Origin: Microbacteriaceae bacterium VKM Ac-2855 | Lineage (GTDB): Bacteria; Actinomycetota; Actinomycetes; Actinomycetales; Microbacteriaceae | Length of the DNA stretch: 64,000 bases | Assembly: GCA_013204985.1 (NCBI GenBank) | Contig: JABMLG010000003.1 | Coordinates: 434,001 to 498,000 of the forward strand | Direction: 5' to 3' | Shown here: positions 1 to 12,940 of the stretch, piece after piece | How the letters are laid out: each line of letters opens with the position of its first letter | Position numbering within the stretch: position 1 is the stretch's first letter | The notes under the pieces: generated by a model | The model's database searches: none | What the model was told of the DNA's origin: nothing | The model's input: only the letters and a program-made list of their open reading frames with translations | Position numbers and translations under genes: made by a program

Positions 1-1431
1 GAGATCGTCGCCGACGGTCCTGCGACCGAGAACGGCGAGCTCGCGCTCGGCAAGAACCTGCTCGTCGCGTTCATGCCGTGGGAGGGTCACAACTTCGAGG
101 ACGCGATCATCCTCAGCCAGAACCTGGTGAAGGACGACGTCCTCTCCTCGATCCACATCGAGGAGTACGAGGTCGACGCCCGCGACACCAAGCTCGGCAA
201 GGAGGAGATCACCCGCGATCTGCCCAACGTCAGCCCCGAGCTTCTGGCCGACCTCGACGAGCGCGGCATCATCCGCATCGGCGCCGAGGTCCGTCCCGGC
301 GACATCCTCGTCGGCAAGGTCACGCCCAAGGGCGAGACCGAGCTGTCGGCCGAGGAGCGCCTGCTCCGCGCGATCTTCAACGAGAAGAGCCGCGAAGTGC
401 GCGACACCTCGCTGAAGGTTCCCCACGGTGAGCAGGGCACCATCATCGGTGTCAAGGTGTTCGACTCGCAGGACGGCGACGACGAGCTCGGCTCGGGCGT
501 CAACCAGCGCGTGGTCGTCTACATCGCCCAGAAGCGCAAGATCACCGAGGGCGACAAGCTCGCGGGCCGTCACGGCAACAAGGGCGTCATCTCGAAGATC
601 CTCCCGGTCGAGGACATGCCGTTCCTCGCCGACGGAACTCCGGTCGACATCGTTCTGAACCCGCTGGGCGTCCCCGGCCGAATGAACTTCGGCCAGGTCC
701 TCGAGATCCACCTCGGATGGATCGCCAAGCAGGGCTGGAAGGTCGAGGGCAACCCCGAGTGGGCTGCTCGTCTGCCCGAGCACGCCCGTGAGGCCGTCGC
801 CGGTACCAAGGTCGCCACCCCCGTCTTCGACGGCGCGGCGGAGGAGGAGCTGGCGGGTCTGCTGGACTCGACGACGGTCACTCGCGACGGCGACCGCCTG
901 ATCGGTTCCTCGGGCAAGACCCAGCTGTTCGACGGCCGCTCCGGCGAGCCGTTCCCGGACCCGGTCTCGGTCGGCTACATGTACATCCTGAAGCTGCACC
1001 ACCTCGTGGACGACAAGATCCACGCGCGTTCGACGGGTCCGTACTCGATGATCACGCAGCAGCCCCTGGGTGGTAAGGCGCAGTTCGGTGGACAGCGCTT
1101 CGGCGAGATGGAGGTGTGGGCCCTCGAGGCCTACGGTGCCGCCTACGCGCTGCAGGAGCTGCTCACGATCAAGTCCGACGACATCCTGGGCCGCGTGAAG
1201 GTCTACGAGGCCATCGTCAAGGGTGAGAACATCCAGGAGCCGGGCATCCCCGAGTCCTTCAAGGTCCTCATCAAGGAGATGCAGTCGCTCTGCCTGAACG
1301 TCGAGGTGCTGTCCGCGGACGGCACGGCGGTCAGCCTGCGCGACACGGATGACGAGGTCTACCGCGCCGCGGAGGAGCTCGGAATCAACATCTCCAGCCG
1401 CTTCGAGTCGTCCTCCGTCGACGACATCTAA
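1..1431 (+). CDS. rpoB: DNA-directed RNA polymerase subunit beta, C-terminal part
   Basis: The reading frame is open from base 1, so the gene begins upstream of the window and only about 476 C-terminal codons are present. The product is the beta subunit of RNA polymerase, which forms one half of the active-site cleft. Visible family signatures are the GHNFEDAI segment near the start, the [12 protein letters not shown] stretch, and the [19 protein letters not shown] segment of the beta clamp and switch region. The protein ends in an acidic SSVDDI tail. The rifampicin-resistance region lies upstream and cannot be read here. It is followed after 85 bp by rpoC on the same strand, the usual rpoBC operon. 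Confidence 0.99.
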   Translation, partial: EIVADGPATENGELALGKNLLVAFMPWEGHNFEDAIILSQNLVKDDVLSSIHIEEYEVDARDTKLGKEEITRDLPNVSPELLADLDERGIIRIGAEVRPGDILVGKVTPKGETELSAEERLLRAIFNEKSREVRDTSLKVPHGEQGTIIGVKVFDSQDGDDELGSGVNQRVVVYIAQKRKITEGDKLAGRHGNKGVISKILPVEDMPFLADGTPVDIVLNPLGVPGRMNFGQVLEIHLGWIAKQGWKVEGNPEWAARLPEHAREAVAGTKVATPVFDGAAEEELAGLLDSTTVTRDGDRLIGSSGKTQLFDGRSGEPFPDPVSVGYMYILKLHHLVDDKIHARSTGPYSMITQQPLGGKAQFGGQRFGEMEVWALEAYGAAYALQELLTIKSDDILGRVKVYEAIVKGENIQEPGIPESFKVLIKEMQSLCLNVEVLSADGTAVSLRDTDDEVYRAAEELGINISSRFESSSVDDI

Positions 1432-1516
1432 GGGCGTGCCGAGGAATCGGCGATGACCACCTCAAGACTTCCGTCCTCCGGAACGAGGACATCTGTTTTC
1501 CGACAAGGAGAAAACA

Positions 1517-5416
<3,900 letters not shown>

Positions 5417-5433
5417 TCACGCACCACACGTCG

Positions 5434-5471
5434 AGGGGCTCTCTCGGATCGTCGGATCCGGGGGAGCCCCT
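5434..5471 (+). terminator. Terminator-like hairpin after rpoC
   Basis: AGGGGCTC pairs perfectly with GAGCCCCT, with a smaller nested CGGATC/GATCCG hairpin in the loop. It lies 18 bp after the rpoC stop. There is no T tract, as is common for high-GC terminators, so function is inferred from position and stem strength. Confidence 0.6.
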
Positions 5472-5744
5472 TCGGCGTACCCGGTCGGTCCCATCCGGCG
5501 CTCACCGTAGCCATTGCGTGCGGATGCGGAGCGGTCGCGGCCAGCCGCGGCATCCGCTCGCTATCGTGGTCGCAGTCGCGGGACGTCAGTGCGGCTCGGC
5601 CAGCCGAGCAAAATTCCGACGCGTCGGCCCCCCTTCGGGACTGTTCTCCCCGGCGAGCCCTCCGCGATGATCGATGGGGCCCCGCCTCGTCGGTCCCCAC
5701 CCGAATGGATCGCGACGGGTACGAACCGGTGAGGTAACGCGCGG
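5472..5744. other. Non-coding gap between rpoC and the lipase-like gene
   Basis: No gene is supported here. The stretch holds a GCGGATGC/GCATCCGC inverted repeat at 5520-5553 and a GAGGT ribosome-binding sequence just before the start at 5745. No convincing promoter could be assigned. Confidence 0.5.
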
Positions 5745-7043
5745 ATGAGATTCGTGGTCGCGTCCGCTACGGCGTTCCTGCTCGCGCTGGTCCTCGTGGT
5801 GGCGGGAGCGACCCCGGCCCGAGCCGATGCGGCTGCCTCGGTGCTGCCCGAATCCTGTGGTGTCGCCCAACGCGCGCCGGTTCTCGAGAGCGACCACGTC
5901 GATCCCGCCGCGTCGGCCACCGCTGCGACGGTGCCGATCCTGATGGTGCACGGCTGGTTGGGCACGGCGACGCACGACGAGTCGCGCACGGGAGCGTTCT
6001 CGCAGTTCGTCGCCGACGCGACTCCCGCATCGCGATCGCTGATCGGGATGCTGCAGAGCATCCCCGGCGCCGCCGTCTACACCTTCGACTACCGCTCGCT
6101 CGCAGCCCGCTGGGTGACCGACCCCGGCATCGGCGACGCTCTCGCGGTGTCGCTGCACTGCCTGACCGCCGCTTCCGGCACTCGGGCCATCGTGGTGGCG
6201 CACTCCATGGGCGGTCTCGCCACGCGCGAGGCTCTCGCCCAGTCGGTGGACGGCATCGCAATCGCCTCCGTCGTCTCGGACGTGGTCACGTTCGGCACGC
6301 CCAACACCGGCTCGGCTTTGGCCGCGTCGCTGTCGCAGACCGTCAGCGCGATCGACCTCTTCGCGCCCGGTGGAGCCCTGGCGGGCGGCCGATTGGGGCT
6401 CAGTGCGCTGCTGCAACTCTGCGGCGCCGCGTTCACGCGCGACGCCGACCTGGCCAGCGGATGCTCGGGTGTACCCACGGTCGACGCCTTCGCCTCGGAG
6501 GCGGGGATCGCGCTGCGGTCGGGTTCTCCTGAGATCGCCGCGCTGCCGCCGTGGCCGAGCGCTGTGCACGTGGTCGCACTGGCCGGCGACGTGCGGATCC
6601 CGCTGCTGGATGCGCTCGCGGCGGCCCTCGGGCTGTCGTCGACGGGTGATCCGCAGACGGGGGAGCGGACCGTATCGCTCGGTGATGTCGTGGTGGGCAC
6701 GGCGTCCGCCGAGGCGGGCGTCGACGAGCGCCATGTGGTCACCTGCACCGGGTCGCTCGCCGACGGTTTCGAGGACAGCCTGTGTCAGCACGCCAATCTG
6801 ATGCGGAACCCGGTGCTCGCAGGCTGGGCCACCGAGGCCGTCGCGCAGGCCGTTGCGAACGATCGCTCGAGTGCACCCGCGATGCGCGCGGGGCGTGTAG
6901 GCCCAGCCAGGACCGGCTCCGCTGCGACCGGCTCCGCCGCGACCGGCCCCGCCGCGACCGGCCCCACCATCGGCGAGGAGCATTCACTAGAGTGGGGGCG
7001 CACCCGCTCCCTCACATCGATCACGCTGAGACGACTACCGTGA
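5745..7043 (+). CDS. Exported alpha/beta-hydrolase, lipase-like
   Basis: A 432-residue protein with a signal peptide (hydrophobic stretch about 8-22, then ATPARA-D at the predicted cleavage site). The body is an alpha/beta hydrolase: the oxyanion-hole motif VHGW is near residues 68-71 and the nucleophile elbow is AHSMGG with Ser154. This matches triacylglycerol lipases and esterases that act outside the cell; the substrate cannot be read from sequence. Start ATG has GAGGT nearby upstream. The last 60 codons are unusual: a four-times repeated 15-nt unit encodes TGSAA/TGPAA repeats followed by a basic tail that looks non-globular. The stop codon overlaps the start of the following TetR gene, suggesting translational coupling. 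Confidence 0.85.
   Translation: MRFVVASATAFLLALVLVVAGATPARADAAASVLPESCGVAQRAPVLESDHVDPAASATAATVPILMVHGWLGTATHDESRTGAFSQFVADATPASRSLIGMLQSIPGAAVYTFDYRSLAARWVTDPGIGDALAVSLHCLTAASGTRAIVVAHSMGGLATREALAQSVDGIAIASVVSDVVTFGTPNTGSALAASLSQTVSAIDLFAPGGALAGGRLGLSALLQLCGAAFTRDADLASGCSGVPTVDAFASEAGIALRSGSPEIAALPPWPSAVHVVALAGDVRIPLLDALAAALGLSSTGDPQTGERTVSLGDVVVGTASAEAGVDERHVVTCTGSLADGFEDSLCQHANLMRNPVLAGWATEAVAQAVANDRSSAPAMRAGRVGPARTGSAATGSAATGPAATGPTIGEEHSLEWGRTRSLTSITLRRLP
6911..6967 (+). repeat. 15-nt tandem repeat inside the 3' end of the lipase-like gene
   Basis: Four consecutive copies of a GACCGGCTCCGCTGC-type unit, the last one partial, differing at one or two positions. In the hydrolase frame it encodes a TGSAA repeat. 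Copy number may vary between strains because 15 is a multiple of three. Confidence 0.8.
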
Positions 7044-7819
7044 CCCTCGCTTCCCGTCACTCCGACAGCCGCCCGTCGGGTCGGCTGAGCCAGAGCGAGG
7101 CGCGCGACCGCCTGATCTCCGCAGCCTTCGGCACGCTCGGCCGCGACGGGATCCACCTGAGCGTGAACCTCCTCGGCTACGAAGAGCTCATCCGCGCGTC
7201 CGGCGTGCCGCGCAGCACCGCGTATCGGCTCTGGGGCTCGAAGGAGGAGTTCTTCGAGGCCGTTCTCGCGGCGATCCCCTCGATGTCGGCGGCGCAGCGC
7301 GACCAGTCCGGTTCGCTGGCGATCGCGGCGCGGTCGATCGAAGCGATGCAGTCCGAGCTGGCCACACCGGCGGGCCGTCGCGCGATCCTGCTCGAGACCA
7401 TCCGGGCCGCGGTGTCGCATCACTCCGAGACCGTCACGACGACGCAGGAGTGGCGCAACTGGATCGCCCTGTCCGTCGCCCTCGGGACCCTGACCGATTC
7501 GGTGCGCGAGCAGGTCACCGCCGAGTTGCGCGAGCAGGAGAACGACCGGATCGACGCGATGGCGGCCTTCTACCGACGGGTGGCGACCGTCTTGGGCCTG
7601 CGGCTGAAGCCCGAGTTCGGCGATGACTTCCGCATCCTGTCGATCGGCACCGGTGCTTTCCTCGAGGGGCTCGGCATCGTACGAGGGGTCGTCCCCGACG
7701 ACGCGACTCGCCGATTCGTCGTCGACGATTCCGAGTGGAGCCTGGCCGCGATCGGTTTCTCGGCGCTCTTCGACCGGTTCGTCGAGCCCGACCCGGAGTG
7801 GCGCGGCTTCGCCCGCTGA
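7040..7819 (+). CDS. TetR-family transcriptional regulator (first of three)
   Basis: A 259-residue repressor-like protein. The N-terminal DNA-binding helices span roughly residues 20-70, with the recognition-helix signature GVPRSTAYRLW followed by GSKEEFF, the usual TetR layout. The C-terminal all-helical domain would bind an effector and dimerise; the ligand is unknown. The GTG start overlaps the hydrolase stop by 4 nt (GTGA), so it is probably translated from the same mRNA. It shares the GVPRS-x-YR-x-W recognition helix with the two following TetR genes, which suggests a local family expansion. It could control the hydrolase or itself. Confidence 0.85.
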   Translation: MTLASRHSDSRPSGRLSQSEARDRLISAAFGTLGRDGIHLSVNLLGYEELIRASGVPRSTAYRLWGSKEEFFEAVLAAIPSMSAAQRDQSGSLAIAARSIEAMQSELATPAGRRAILLETIRAAVSHHSETVTTTQEWRNWIALSVALGTLTDSVREQVTAELREQENDRIDAMAAFYRRVATVLGLRLKPEFGDDFRILSIGTGAFLEGLGIVRGVVPDDATRRFVVDDSEWSLAAIGFSALFDRFVEPDPEWRGFAR

Positions 7820-8078
7820 GCGTCCCGATGGGACATGAGGTCCACTTTTTTGCGTCCGCGGTCGACGCCGTCTACGGTCGAGGGAGGTCGATGGGGCGGC
7901 CTATCCGGGGGGATCGGGCATGCGGCCCGCGACGGCGAGAATCGCCCGAGCGGGCCGCTGCTCCGCTGAGGCGGCCGGCGCGATCCGATGTACCCGACGG
8001 GCGAGGGATAGGCTGAGGATCAGTCGCACTCTTCGACCCGAGTGCGGTGTCCCGCCGTCTCGGTCGCCCGGAGTTCTC

Positions 8079-8846
8079 ATGGATGTCGACCCGCCCGCCG
8101 TGCCGCGGCGTAACGCCCGCTTCTCGAAGGCCGAGGTGCGCGCCCGAGTGCTCGAGCACGCGATCGGCATCATCGACCGCGAGGGCGTGCGGATGAGCGT
8201 GGGGCATCTGCGCTTGGAAGACATCATCCGCGACGTCGGCGTGCCGCGCAGCACCGTCTATCGCGTGTGGCCGAGCCGCCAGGACTTCTACGACGAGCTG
8301 ATCGCCGCCGTGCCCAATCGCACTCTGCCGGGACGACTCGACCGCGACGCCCTGAACACCGGCGACGCACTCGTGCACCGGCACGAGGCCGATCTCGCGA
8401 CCGCGGAGGGGCGCCGCTCGGTGCAGATGCACGCCCTCGCCGTGGCCGTGCAGGCGAACTACGACAACACCTTCGCGTCGATCCCGTGGCGCAACTTCGT
8501 GGCCGTCGCCGCGTCTCTGGACGCGCAGACGGATGACGACATCCGCTCGGCGATCGAGGACGCACTACGCCGGCGCCAGCTGCATTTCGTCGACAACATG
8601 GCGAAGTACTACGAGCACGTGTTCCAGGAACTCGGCCTCCGCCTGCGTCCCGAGGTCGGGCTCGACTTCCCGCAATTCGCGACGGCCCTCGCTGCGTACA
8701 TCGAGGGGCTCTGCATCGCGCGTCTCGTGGTGCCCGAGCTGGTCACGGGGCCTATCCGCCCGGAGGGGCCGGCAGAACACACCCTCGCGATCACGGGTTT
8801 CGCCGCGCTCTACGACGCGTTCAGCGAGGCGATCACGCCGGAGTGA
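8079..8846 (+). CDS. TetR-family transcriptional regulator (second of three)
   Basis: A 255-residue protein with an N-terminal helix-turn-helix (about residues 20-75, recognition helix GVPRSTVYRVW, then PSRQDFYDEL) and a helical ligand-binding C-terminal half. ATG at 8079 was chosen because it follows a CGGAG ribosome-binding sequence and matches the N-terminal length of its neighbours; the frame is open further upstream without homology to the family. A TAGGCT box at 8009-8014 could be its promoter -10 element. Its last 14 bp overlap the 3' end of the third, convergent TetR gene. Effector and targets are unknown. Confidence 0.85.
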   Translation: MDVDPPAVPRRNARFSKAEVRARVLEHAIGIIDREGVRMSVGHLRLEDIIRDVGVPRSTVYRVWPSRQDFYDELIAAVPNRTLPGRLDRDALNTGDALVHRHEADLATAEGRRSVQMHALAVAVQANYDNTFASIPWRNFVAVAASLDAQTDDDIRSAIEDALRRRQLHFVDNMAKYYEHVFQELGLRLRPEVGLDFPQFATALAAYIEGLCIARLVVPELVTGPIRPEGPAEHTLAITGFAALYDAFSEAITPE

Positions 8847-9690
8847 GGCCGGTGCCATCCGCCGGATCGTCGGCCGAGTCGGTGTCGTGGTCCTCCTCGA
8901 GCACGATCGGTCCGTCGACACCGAAATCGTCGATCATGCCGTCGATCACCGAACGGATCGTGTACGCGGCGAGATGCCACTCCACCTGCTCGCCGTCCAG
9001 ACCCGGGGCCTCGACGTAGGCATCGAGCGCCGATGTCGAATTGCGGATGCGGGACGCAACGCCCTCCACGATCATCGCGGTGAGCGCAGCAATCTGGTCA
9101 GGCGTGCATCCGGGCTTCAGCGTGACGCCGTAGCGACGGATCATGTCGCGGTAGAACGCCGCCATTCGCTGGGCGAAGCGTGTTTCGATGCGCTCCACGA
9201 CCGCCGATACCGCCGCGTGCGCCGGTCCGTCCGGAATGGAATCGAGCGATGTGAAGAGGGTGTTGTACGAGACCCACTCGACGGATTCGCTCAGGTGGTG
9301 GAAATTGATCGTCGTACCGACACGGATCATCTCGTGCACCACGGCGCGACGCCCGACCGCCGTGTCCATGCGCTCGAGGTTGTCCTGGTAGACGTGCGTC
9401 ATCGCGACGATCGCAGTCGGATCGAAGCCGTCGGAATAGCGCTCGGCACTGAAGACCTCGCCGATCAGGTCGGCGACGAACTCTTCGCGCGTGCTCCAGA
9501 TCCGGTAGACGGAGCTGCGAGGTACCCCGGCCTTCTTGATGTACTCCTCCATCGGGAGATGATCGAAGCTCACCGTCAGGCCGTCGCGCGCGACCACATC
9601 GCGTGCGGCCGCGATCATGCGGACGCGGACCTCCTCGGCGGGGATCCGCTTCGCTCGTTTGGTCGGTGCTGAAGCGGCGATCTCGTGCAT
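8833..9690 (-). CDS. TetR-family transcriptional regulator (third of three)
   Basis: A 285-residue protein on the opposite strand with the same recognition-helix pattern (GVPRSSVYRIW, then STREEF) at about residues 50-75, and a helical C-terminal effector domain. The start at 9690 (MHEIAASAP) keeps a short basic N-terminus before the first helix; an alternative start 26 codons upstream adds sequence that does not resemble the family. It converges with the second TetR gene and their coding ends overlap by 14 bp. A C-terminal acidic tail (EEDHDTDSADD) is peculiar to this copy. Ligand and target operator are unknown. Confidence 0.8.
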   Translation of the reverse strand: MHEIAASAPTKRAKRIPAEEVRVRMIAAARDVVARDGLTVSFDHLPMEEYIKKAGVPRSSVYRIWSTREEFVADLIGEVFSAERYSDGFDPTAIVAMTHVYQDNLERMDTAVGRRAVVHEMIRVGTTINFHHLSESVEWVSYNTLFTSLDSIPDGPAHAAVSAVVERIETRFAQRMAAFYRDMIRRYGVTLKPGCTPDQIAALTAMIVEGVASRIRNSTSALDAYVEAPGLDGEQVEWHLAAYTIRSVIDGMIDDFGVDGPIVLEEDHDTDSADDPADGTGLTPA

Positions 9691-9873
9691 GGTGCTACCG
9701 AGGGTAATGCTGTTCGCCTGTGCGACGGATCGACCGCGCGGGAGAGAACCTGAGACGGTATGTCTCATGCTCTTTCCCTGTGCATCCTCGAAGCGCTAGC
9801 TTTCGGTTCGACCGCGAACCCGAAGCGCGGAGTGAGGCCGCGGAACCCGAAGCCGCGGTGAAAGGTTGCCGCC

Positions 9874-10632
9874 GTGGTCCAGCTCCAAGGTTTCAGCGTC
9901 GCCGTCGTCGACGGTCTCGCCATCGAGCGTGCCGCGCTCTGCGCGCTGCTGCGCTCCGCCCTGCCGGAGGTGACCGTGTACGCTCCGGCGGTACGGTCCA
10001 GCGAGCAGCGTCCGGAGGGGATTGTCGCGCCGGTCGCGATCCTCGGCGCGGACTCGGATCCGTCCGCACGCGTCTCGATCGCGATCGTCGATCTGGACGC
10101 GGTACCCGCCGCGGAACTCGGGGCGCGGCTGAGCGAGTTCGCCGCCGAGTACGCCGCCCTCGTCGTGCTGTCGGCCACGATTCCTCTCGACGCGGTGCGT
10201 GCGATCCTGCGCGCCGGGCTGGGCGCATTCGTCTGGAAAGGCGACGAGGCGAGCGATCTGATCGCCGCGATCGTCTCCGTCGCCTCCGGGCGCACGTGGA
10301 TCTCGGAATCCGCCCGAGGTCGCTTCCTCCTCGCGGCCGACGACCGGCGTCCCGTGCTGAGCCCTCAGGAGAGCCGCGTCATGCGCTCCTACGGTGCCGG
10401 CAGTGCGGTCAAGATCGTCGCCGAGGAGATGCGGATCGCCGAGCACACCGTGCGCACGTACATCAAGCGCATCAGGGCCAAGTACCTGGAGGTCGGCGTG
10501 CCGCTCGAGTCACGGGTCGACTTCTACCGCCACCTGCACGATCACGACGTCGCTGTCCGCGTCGGCCGCGGCGGGATGCGGGCCGTGTCGCAGCAGGGCG
10601 GCGACCCACTCGTCGAATCCGTCGCCTCCTGA
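9874..10632 (+). CDS. LuxR/NarL-type response regulator with weak receiver domain
   Basis: A 252-residue protein. Residues 1-130 resemble a receiver domain, with an early acidic position in VVDG, the candidate phospho-acceptor in IVDLD (Asp73 or Asp75) and a lysine at 122, though the fold is diverged. Residues 161-225 form a LuxR-type helix-turn-helix (LSPQESRVM, then AEEMRIAEHTVRTYIKRIR). No partner histidine kinase is next to it, so it is an orphan regulator. GTG at 9874 follows GAAAGG. Its final 123 bp overlap the end of the convergent methyltransferase gene. Two further genes of this kind lie at 45904 and 46601. Confidence 0.8.
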   Translation: MVQLQGFSVAVVDGLAIERAALCALLRSALPEVTVYAPAVRSSEQRPEGIVAPVAILGADSDPSARVSIAIVDLDAVPAAELGARLSEFAAEYAALVVLSATIPLDAVRAILRAGLGAFVWKGDEASDLIAAIVSVASGRTWISESARGRFLLAADDRRPVLSPQESRVMRSYGAGSAVKIVAEEMRIAEHTVRTYIKRIRAKYLEVGVPLESRVDFYRHLHDHDVAVRVGRGGMRAVSQQGGDPLVESVAS

Positions 10633-11286
10633 CGCGAGGAGGACCGCGTTCCCGGCGCTGCGTCCAGCGATCACGTCCGCGGCGGCGACCAGGCTGGTAT
10701 GCGGAAAGCGACGCGCGAAACCGGCCCGCCAGGCGCGCGCGAGGGGGAGTCCGGCCTCGTCGGCGACGTTGACCAGCACCAGACCGGCGGGAGCGACGCG
10801 GTCGGCGAGAAGAGCGATGAATCCGTCCTCCAGGAGAGACGCCGGCACATCGGTACCGACGTAGACGTCCACCACGATGACATCGAAGGGTGCGCCGTCC
10901 GGCAGTGGACCGCGTGCGTCCCCGTGCCGGATGTGCAGCGACGTTCCCACGGGCAGCGGTGCGTGTTCGAGCGCGAAGTCGAGCAGACCGGCCTCGGACT
11001 CCACCACGTACTGCTCCGACCCCGGACGCGTCGTCGCGGCGTAGCGCACCAGAGTCAGGCCACCGCCGCCGAGATGGAGGATCCGCAACGGGGCGCCGGG
11101 GGGTGCCATCGCGTCCAGCGCGTAACCGATCCTCCGCACGTATTCGAGCGCGAGGTCACCGGGATCGCCCACATCGACGTGCGATTGCTCGCTGCCGTCG
11201 ACGGTCACGACGAAGGCGCCCTCACGGAACGGATCGGGCGTCCATCCCGCGAGCCGTCCGCTCGGGAGTCGCCGTGAGACCTGCAC
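10510..11286 (-). CDS. Spermidine-synthase-like SAM-dependent methyltransferase fold protein
   Basis: A 258-residue protein with a Rossmann fold of the spermidine synthase/SpeE-like family: the nucleotide-binding turn is ILHLGGGGLT (about residues 89-98), followed by an acidic residue (YVVESE) and a DVIVVDVYVG strand. Polyamine synthases use decarboxylated SAM, but many actinobacterial members of this family have no demonstrated polyamine activity, so only the fold is claimed. There is no membrane part. The GTG start sits 6 nt after a TAGCGT box (11298-11293), consistent with a leaderless transcript. The 3' end overlaps the LuxR-type gene by 123 bp. Confidence 0.75.
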   Translation of the reverse strand: MQVSRRLPSGRLAGWTPDPFREGAFVVTVDGSEQSHVDVGDPGDLALEYVRRIGYALDAMAPPGAPLRILHLGGGGLTLVRYAATTRPGSEQYVVESEAGLLDFALEHAPLPVGTSLHIRHGDARGPLPDGAPFDVIVVDVYVGTDVPASLLEDGFIALLADRVAPAGLVLVNVADEAGLPLARAWRAGFARRFPHTSLVAAADVIAGRSAGNAVLLASGGDGFDEWVAALLRHGPHPAAADADSDVVIVQVAVEVDP

Positions 11287-11292
11287 CCACCA

Positions 11293-11298
11293 ACGCTA
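11293..11298 (-). promoter_or_regulatory. -10 box, probable leaderless promoter of the spermidine-synthase-like gene
   Basis: TAGCGT on the minus strand, 6 nt before the GTG start at 11286. No Shine-Dalgarno sequence is present. Confidence 0.5.
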
Positions 11299-11345
11299 AC
11301 GGCAGTGGCCGCATCGGGGGAGGGCGCGGGCCGGTCCTGGTCGGC

Positions 11346-11351
11346 TAGTGT
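11346..11351 (+). promoter_or_regulatory. -10 box, probable leaderless promoter of the HAD-like gene
   Basis: TAGTGT, 7 nt before the ATG at 11359. No Shine-Dalgarno sequence is visible. It faces the divergent box at 11293-11298. Confidence 0.5.
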
Positions 11352-11358
11352 GGTCGGC

Positions 11359-11856
11359 ATGCCCGTGCTGATCCTGCTCGACGTCGACGGCGTCCTCAAT
11401 CCGCATGTGGTGAGCGATCGCCGCCGTGGCGGCCACCGACTCGTGCTCGAGCCCGAACGGGCCGAGCTGGTGCGCCGCCTCGCCGCCGTCGGCACGATCG
11501 TCTGGGCGACGACCTGGCCGCCTCCGCTCACGAGCGTGCTCGCGCAGGACCTCCGCCTCCCTTCCGCCACCGAAGCGATCACGTTTGACGGCGGACTGCC
11601 GCGCGATGCCCGCTTCCCAGGACACACCGGCAAGCTGCAACCCGTCGCGCACTGGCTCGATCGCGCGATCGCCCGTGGCATCGCGTTCGACGAAGTCGTC
11701 TGGATCGACGACAACCTGCGCCAGGACGCGCTCGAGTGGGCCGAGCTGCAGCCCTATCCGGTGCATGTGCTCGTACCGGATGCGGCTGTCGGGATCACCT
11801 CCGCCGAGGTCGCCGAGATCGAGGCGGTGCTCGAAGCCGGAGCCTCGACCGTCTGA
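11359..11856 (+). CDS. HAD-like hydrolase domain protein
   Basis: A 165-residue protein that begins LILLDVDGVLNP, the DxD nucleophile/acid-base motif of the haloacid dehalogenase superfamily (Asp8 and Asp10), and has a late acidic pair in WIDDN typical of motif IV. It is short, with no large cap domain, so the substrate is likely to be exposed, such as a phosphoprotein or nucleic acid end. Similar small proteins are usually annotated only as hypothetical HAD-domain proteins. The start is supported by the TAGTGT box 7 nt upstream. It is divergent from the methyltransferase-like gene with a 72-bp intergenic region. Confidence 0.75.
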   Translation: MPVLILLDVDGVLNPHVVSDRRRGGHRLVLEPERAELVRRLAAVGTIVWATTWPPPLTSVLAQDLRLPSATEAITFDGGLPRDARFPGHTGKLQPVAHWLDRAIARGIAFDEVVWIDDNLRQDALEWAELQPYPVHVLVPDAAVGITSAEVAEIEAVLEAGASTV

Positions 11857-12049
11857 TCCGCCGGTCGGAGTCCCACCGCCGAGGCCGTGTGGCCCGTAAC
11901 AAGGGGTCATGCGGCGATGCGGCCGCGGCGGACTGGTTACGGTGGCGGGAGACTCCCGCACAGCCTGCACCTGGAGTCACGACTCCCCGCGTCGATCGCG
12001 CCCTGTACCGATGGGCGCCGATCGCGCCCCGCACCGAAGGAATCACACC

Positions 12050-12913
12050 GTGACGAACCGCTCGTTCACGACCATGGGACGCATCGTCCTGGTCGGCATC
12101 GCCGCAGCATCCGCCCTCGCTCTCTCCGCCTGCTCGGCGGCCTCCACCGACGACGTCGTCTCGGGCTCGGGCTCGACCAGCGAGGCGACCGGCTCCGGTA
12201 CATCGCTCGCCGACATCCAGGAGGCGGGCGTCCTCACCATCGGCACCGAGGGCACCTATTCGCCGTTCACGTATCACGCGGACGGCGGCACGGGTGAACT
12301 CACCGGCTACGACGTCGACGTGATCACGGCCGTCGCGGACAAGCTCGGCGTGAAGCCGGAGTTCGAGGAGACGCAGTGGGACGCGATCTTCGCCGGTCTC
12401 GACGGCGGTCGCTTCGATCTCATCGCGAACCAGGTCTCCATCACGGATGAGCGCACGGCCAAGTACGACTTCTCGGAGCCGTACACCGTCAGCCCCGGCG
12501 TGGTCATCGTGAACAAGGACAACAGCGACATCACCTCGCTCGCCACGCTCTCCGGCAAGACCACGGCGCAGTCGCTCTCGAGCAACTGGTACGAGCTCGC
12601 GCAGGAGAACGGCGCGAACGTCGAGGCCGTCGAAGGCTGGGCGCAGTCGATCGCGCTGCTCGAGCAGGGCCGCATCGACGCGACGCTGAACGACAAGCTG
12701 ACCTGGCTCGACTGGGCGAAGAACAACGCCGATGACGCCGTGAATCTGAAGGTCGCCGCGACAACGGACGACAAGTCGGAGAACGCTTTCGTCGTCGCGA
12801 AGGGCTCGGACGACCTCGTCGCCGCCATCGACGACGCGCTCGACGAACTGCGCGCCGACGGCACGCTCGCCTCGATCTCCGAGAAGTACTTCGGCGAGGA
12901 CGTCTCCCAGTAG
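12050..12913 (+). CDS. Amino acid ABC transporter substrate-binding lipoprotein
   Basis: A 287-residue solute-binding protein (family 3, PF00497 type). The signal peptide ends in a lipobox with Cys28 (ALSACS), so it is anchored to the outer face of the membrane. The mature domain starts after a Ser/Thr-rich linker and shows LTIGTEGTYSPFTY and the GYDVDV segment that contact the amino acid. With the next two genes it forms a complete polar amino acid importer; family resemblance favours L-cystine (TcyA-like), but specificity cannot be proved from sequence. GTG at 12050 follows GAAGGA. Confidence 0.9.
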   Translation: MTNRSFTTMGRIVLVGIAAASALALSACSAASTDDVVSGSGSTSEATGSGTSLADIQEAGVLTIGTEGTYSPFTYHADGGTGELTGYDVDVITAVADKLGVKPEFEETQWDAIFAGLDGGRFDLIANQVSITDERTAKYDFSEPYTVSPGVVIVNKDNSDITSLATLSGKTTAQSLSSNWYELAQENGANVEAVEGWAQSIALLEQGRIDATLNDKLTWLDWAKNNADDAVNLKVAATTDDKSENAFVVAKGSDDLVAAIDDALDELRADGTLASISEKYFGEDVSQ

Positions 12914-12940
12914 GGAGGGTCGGGGCCGAGGAGAGCGCAG

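Noticed and set aside
7820-7860. Terminator after the first TetR gene (GGGAC/GTCC before TTTTTT)
   Set aside because: The stem is only 4-5 bp and poorly placed, so it was not listed as a terminator.
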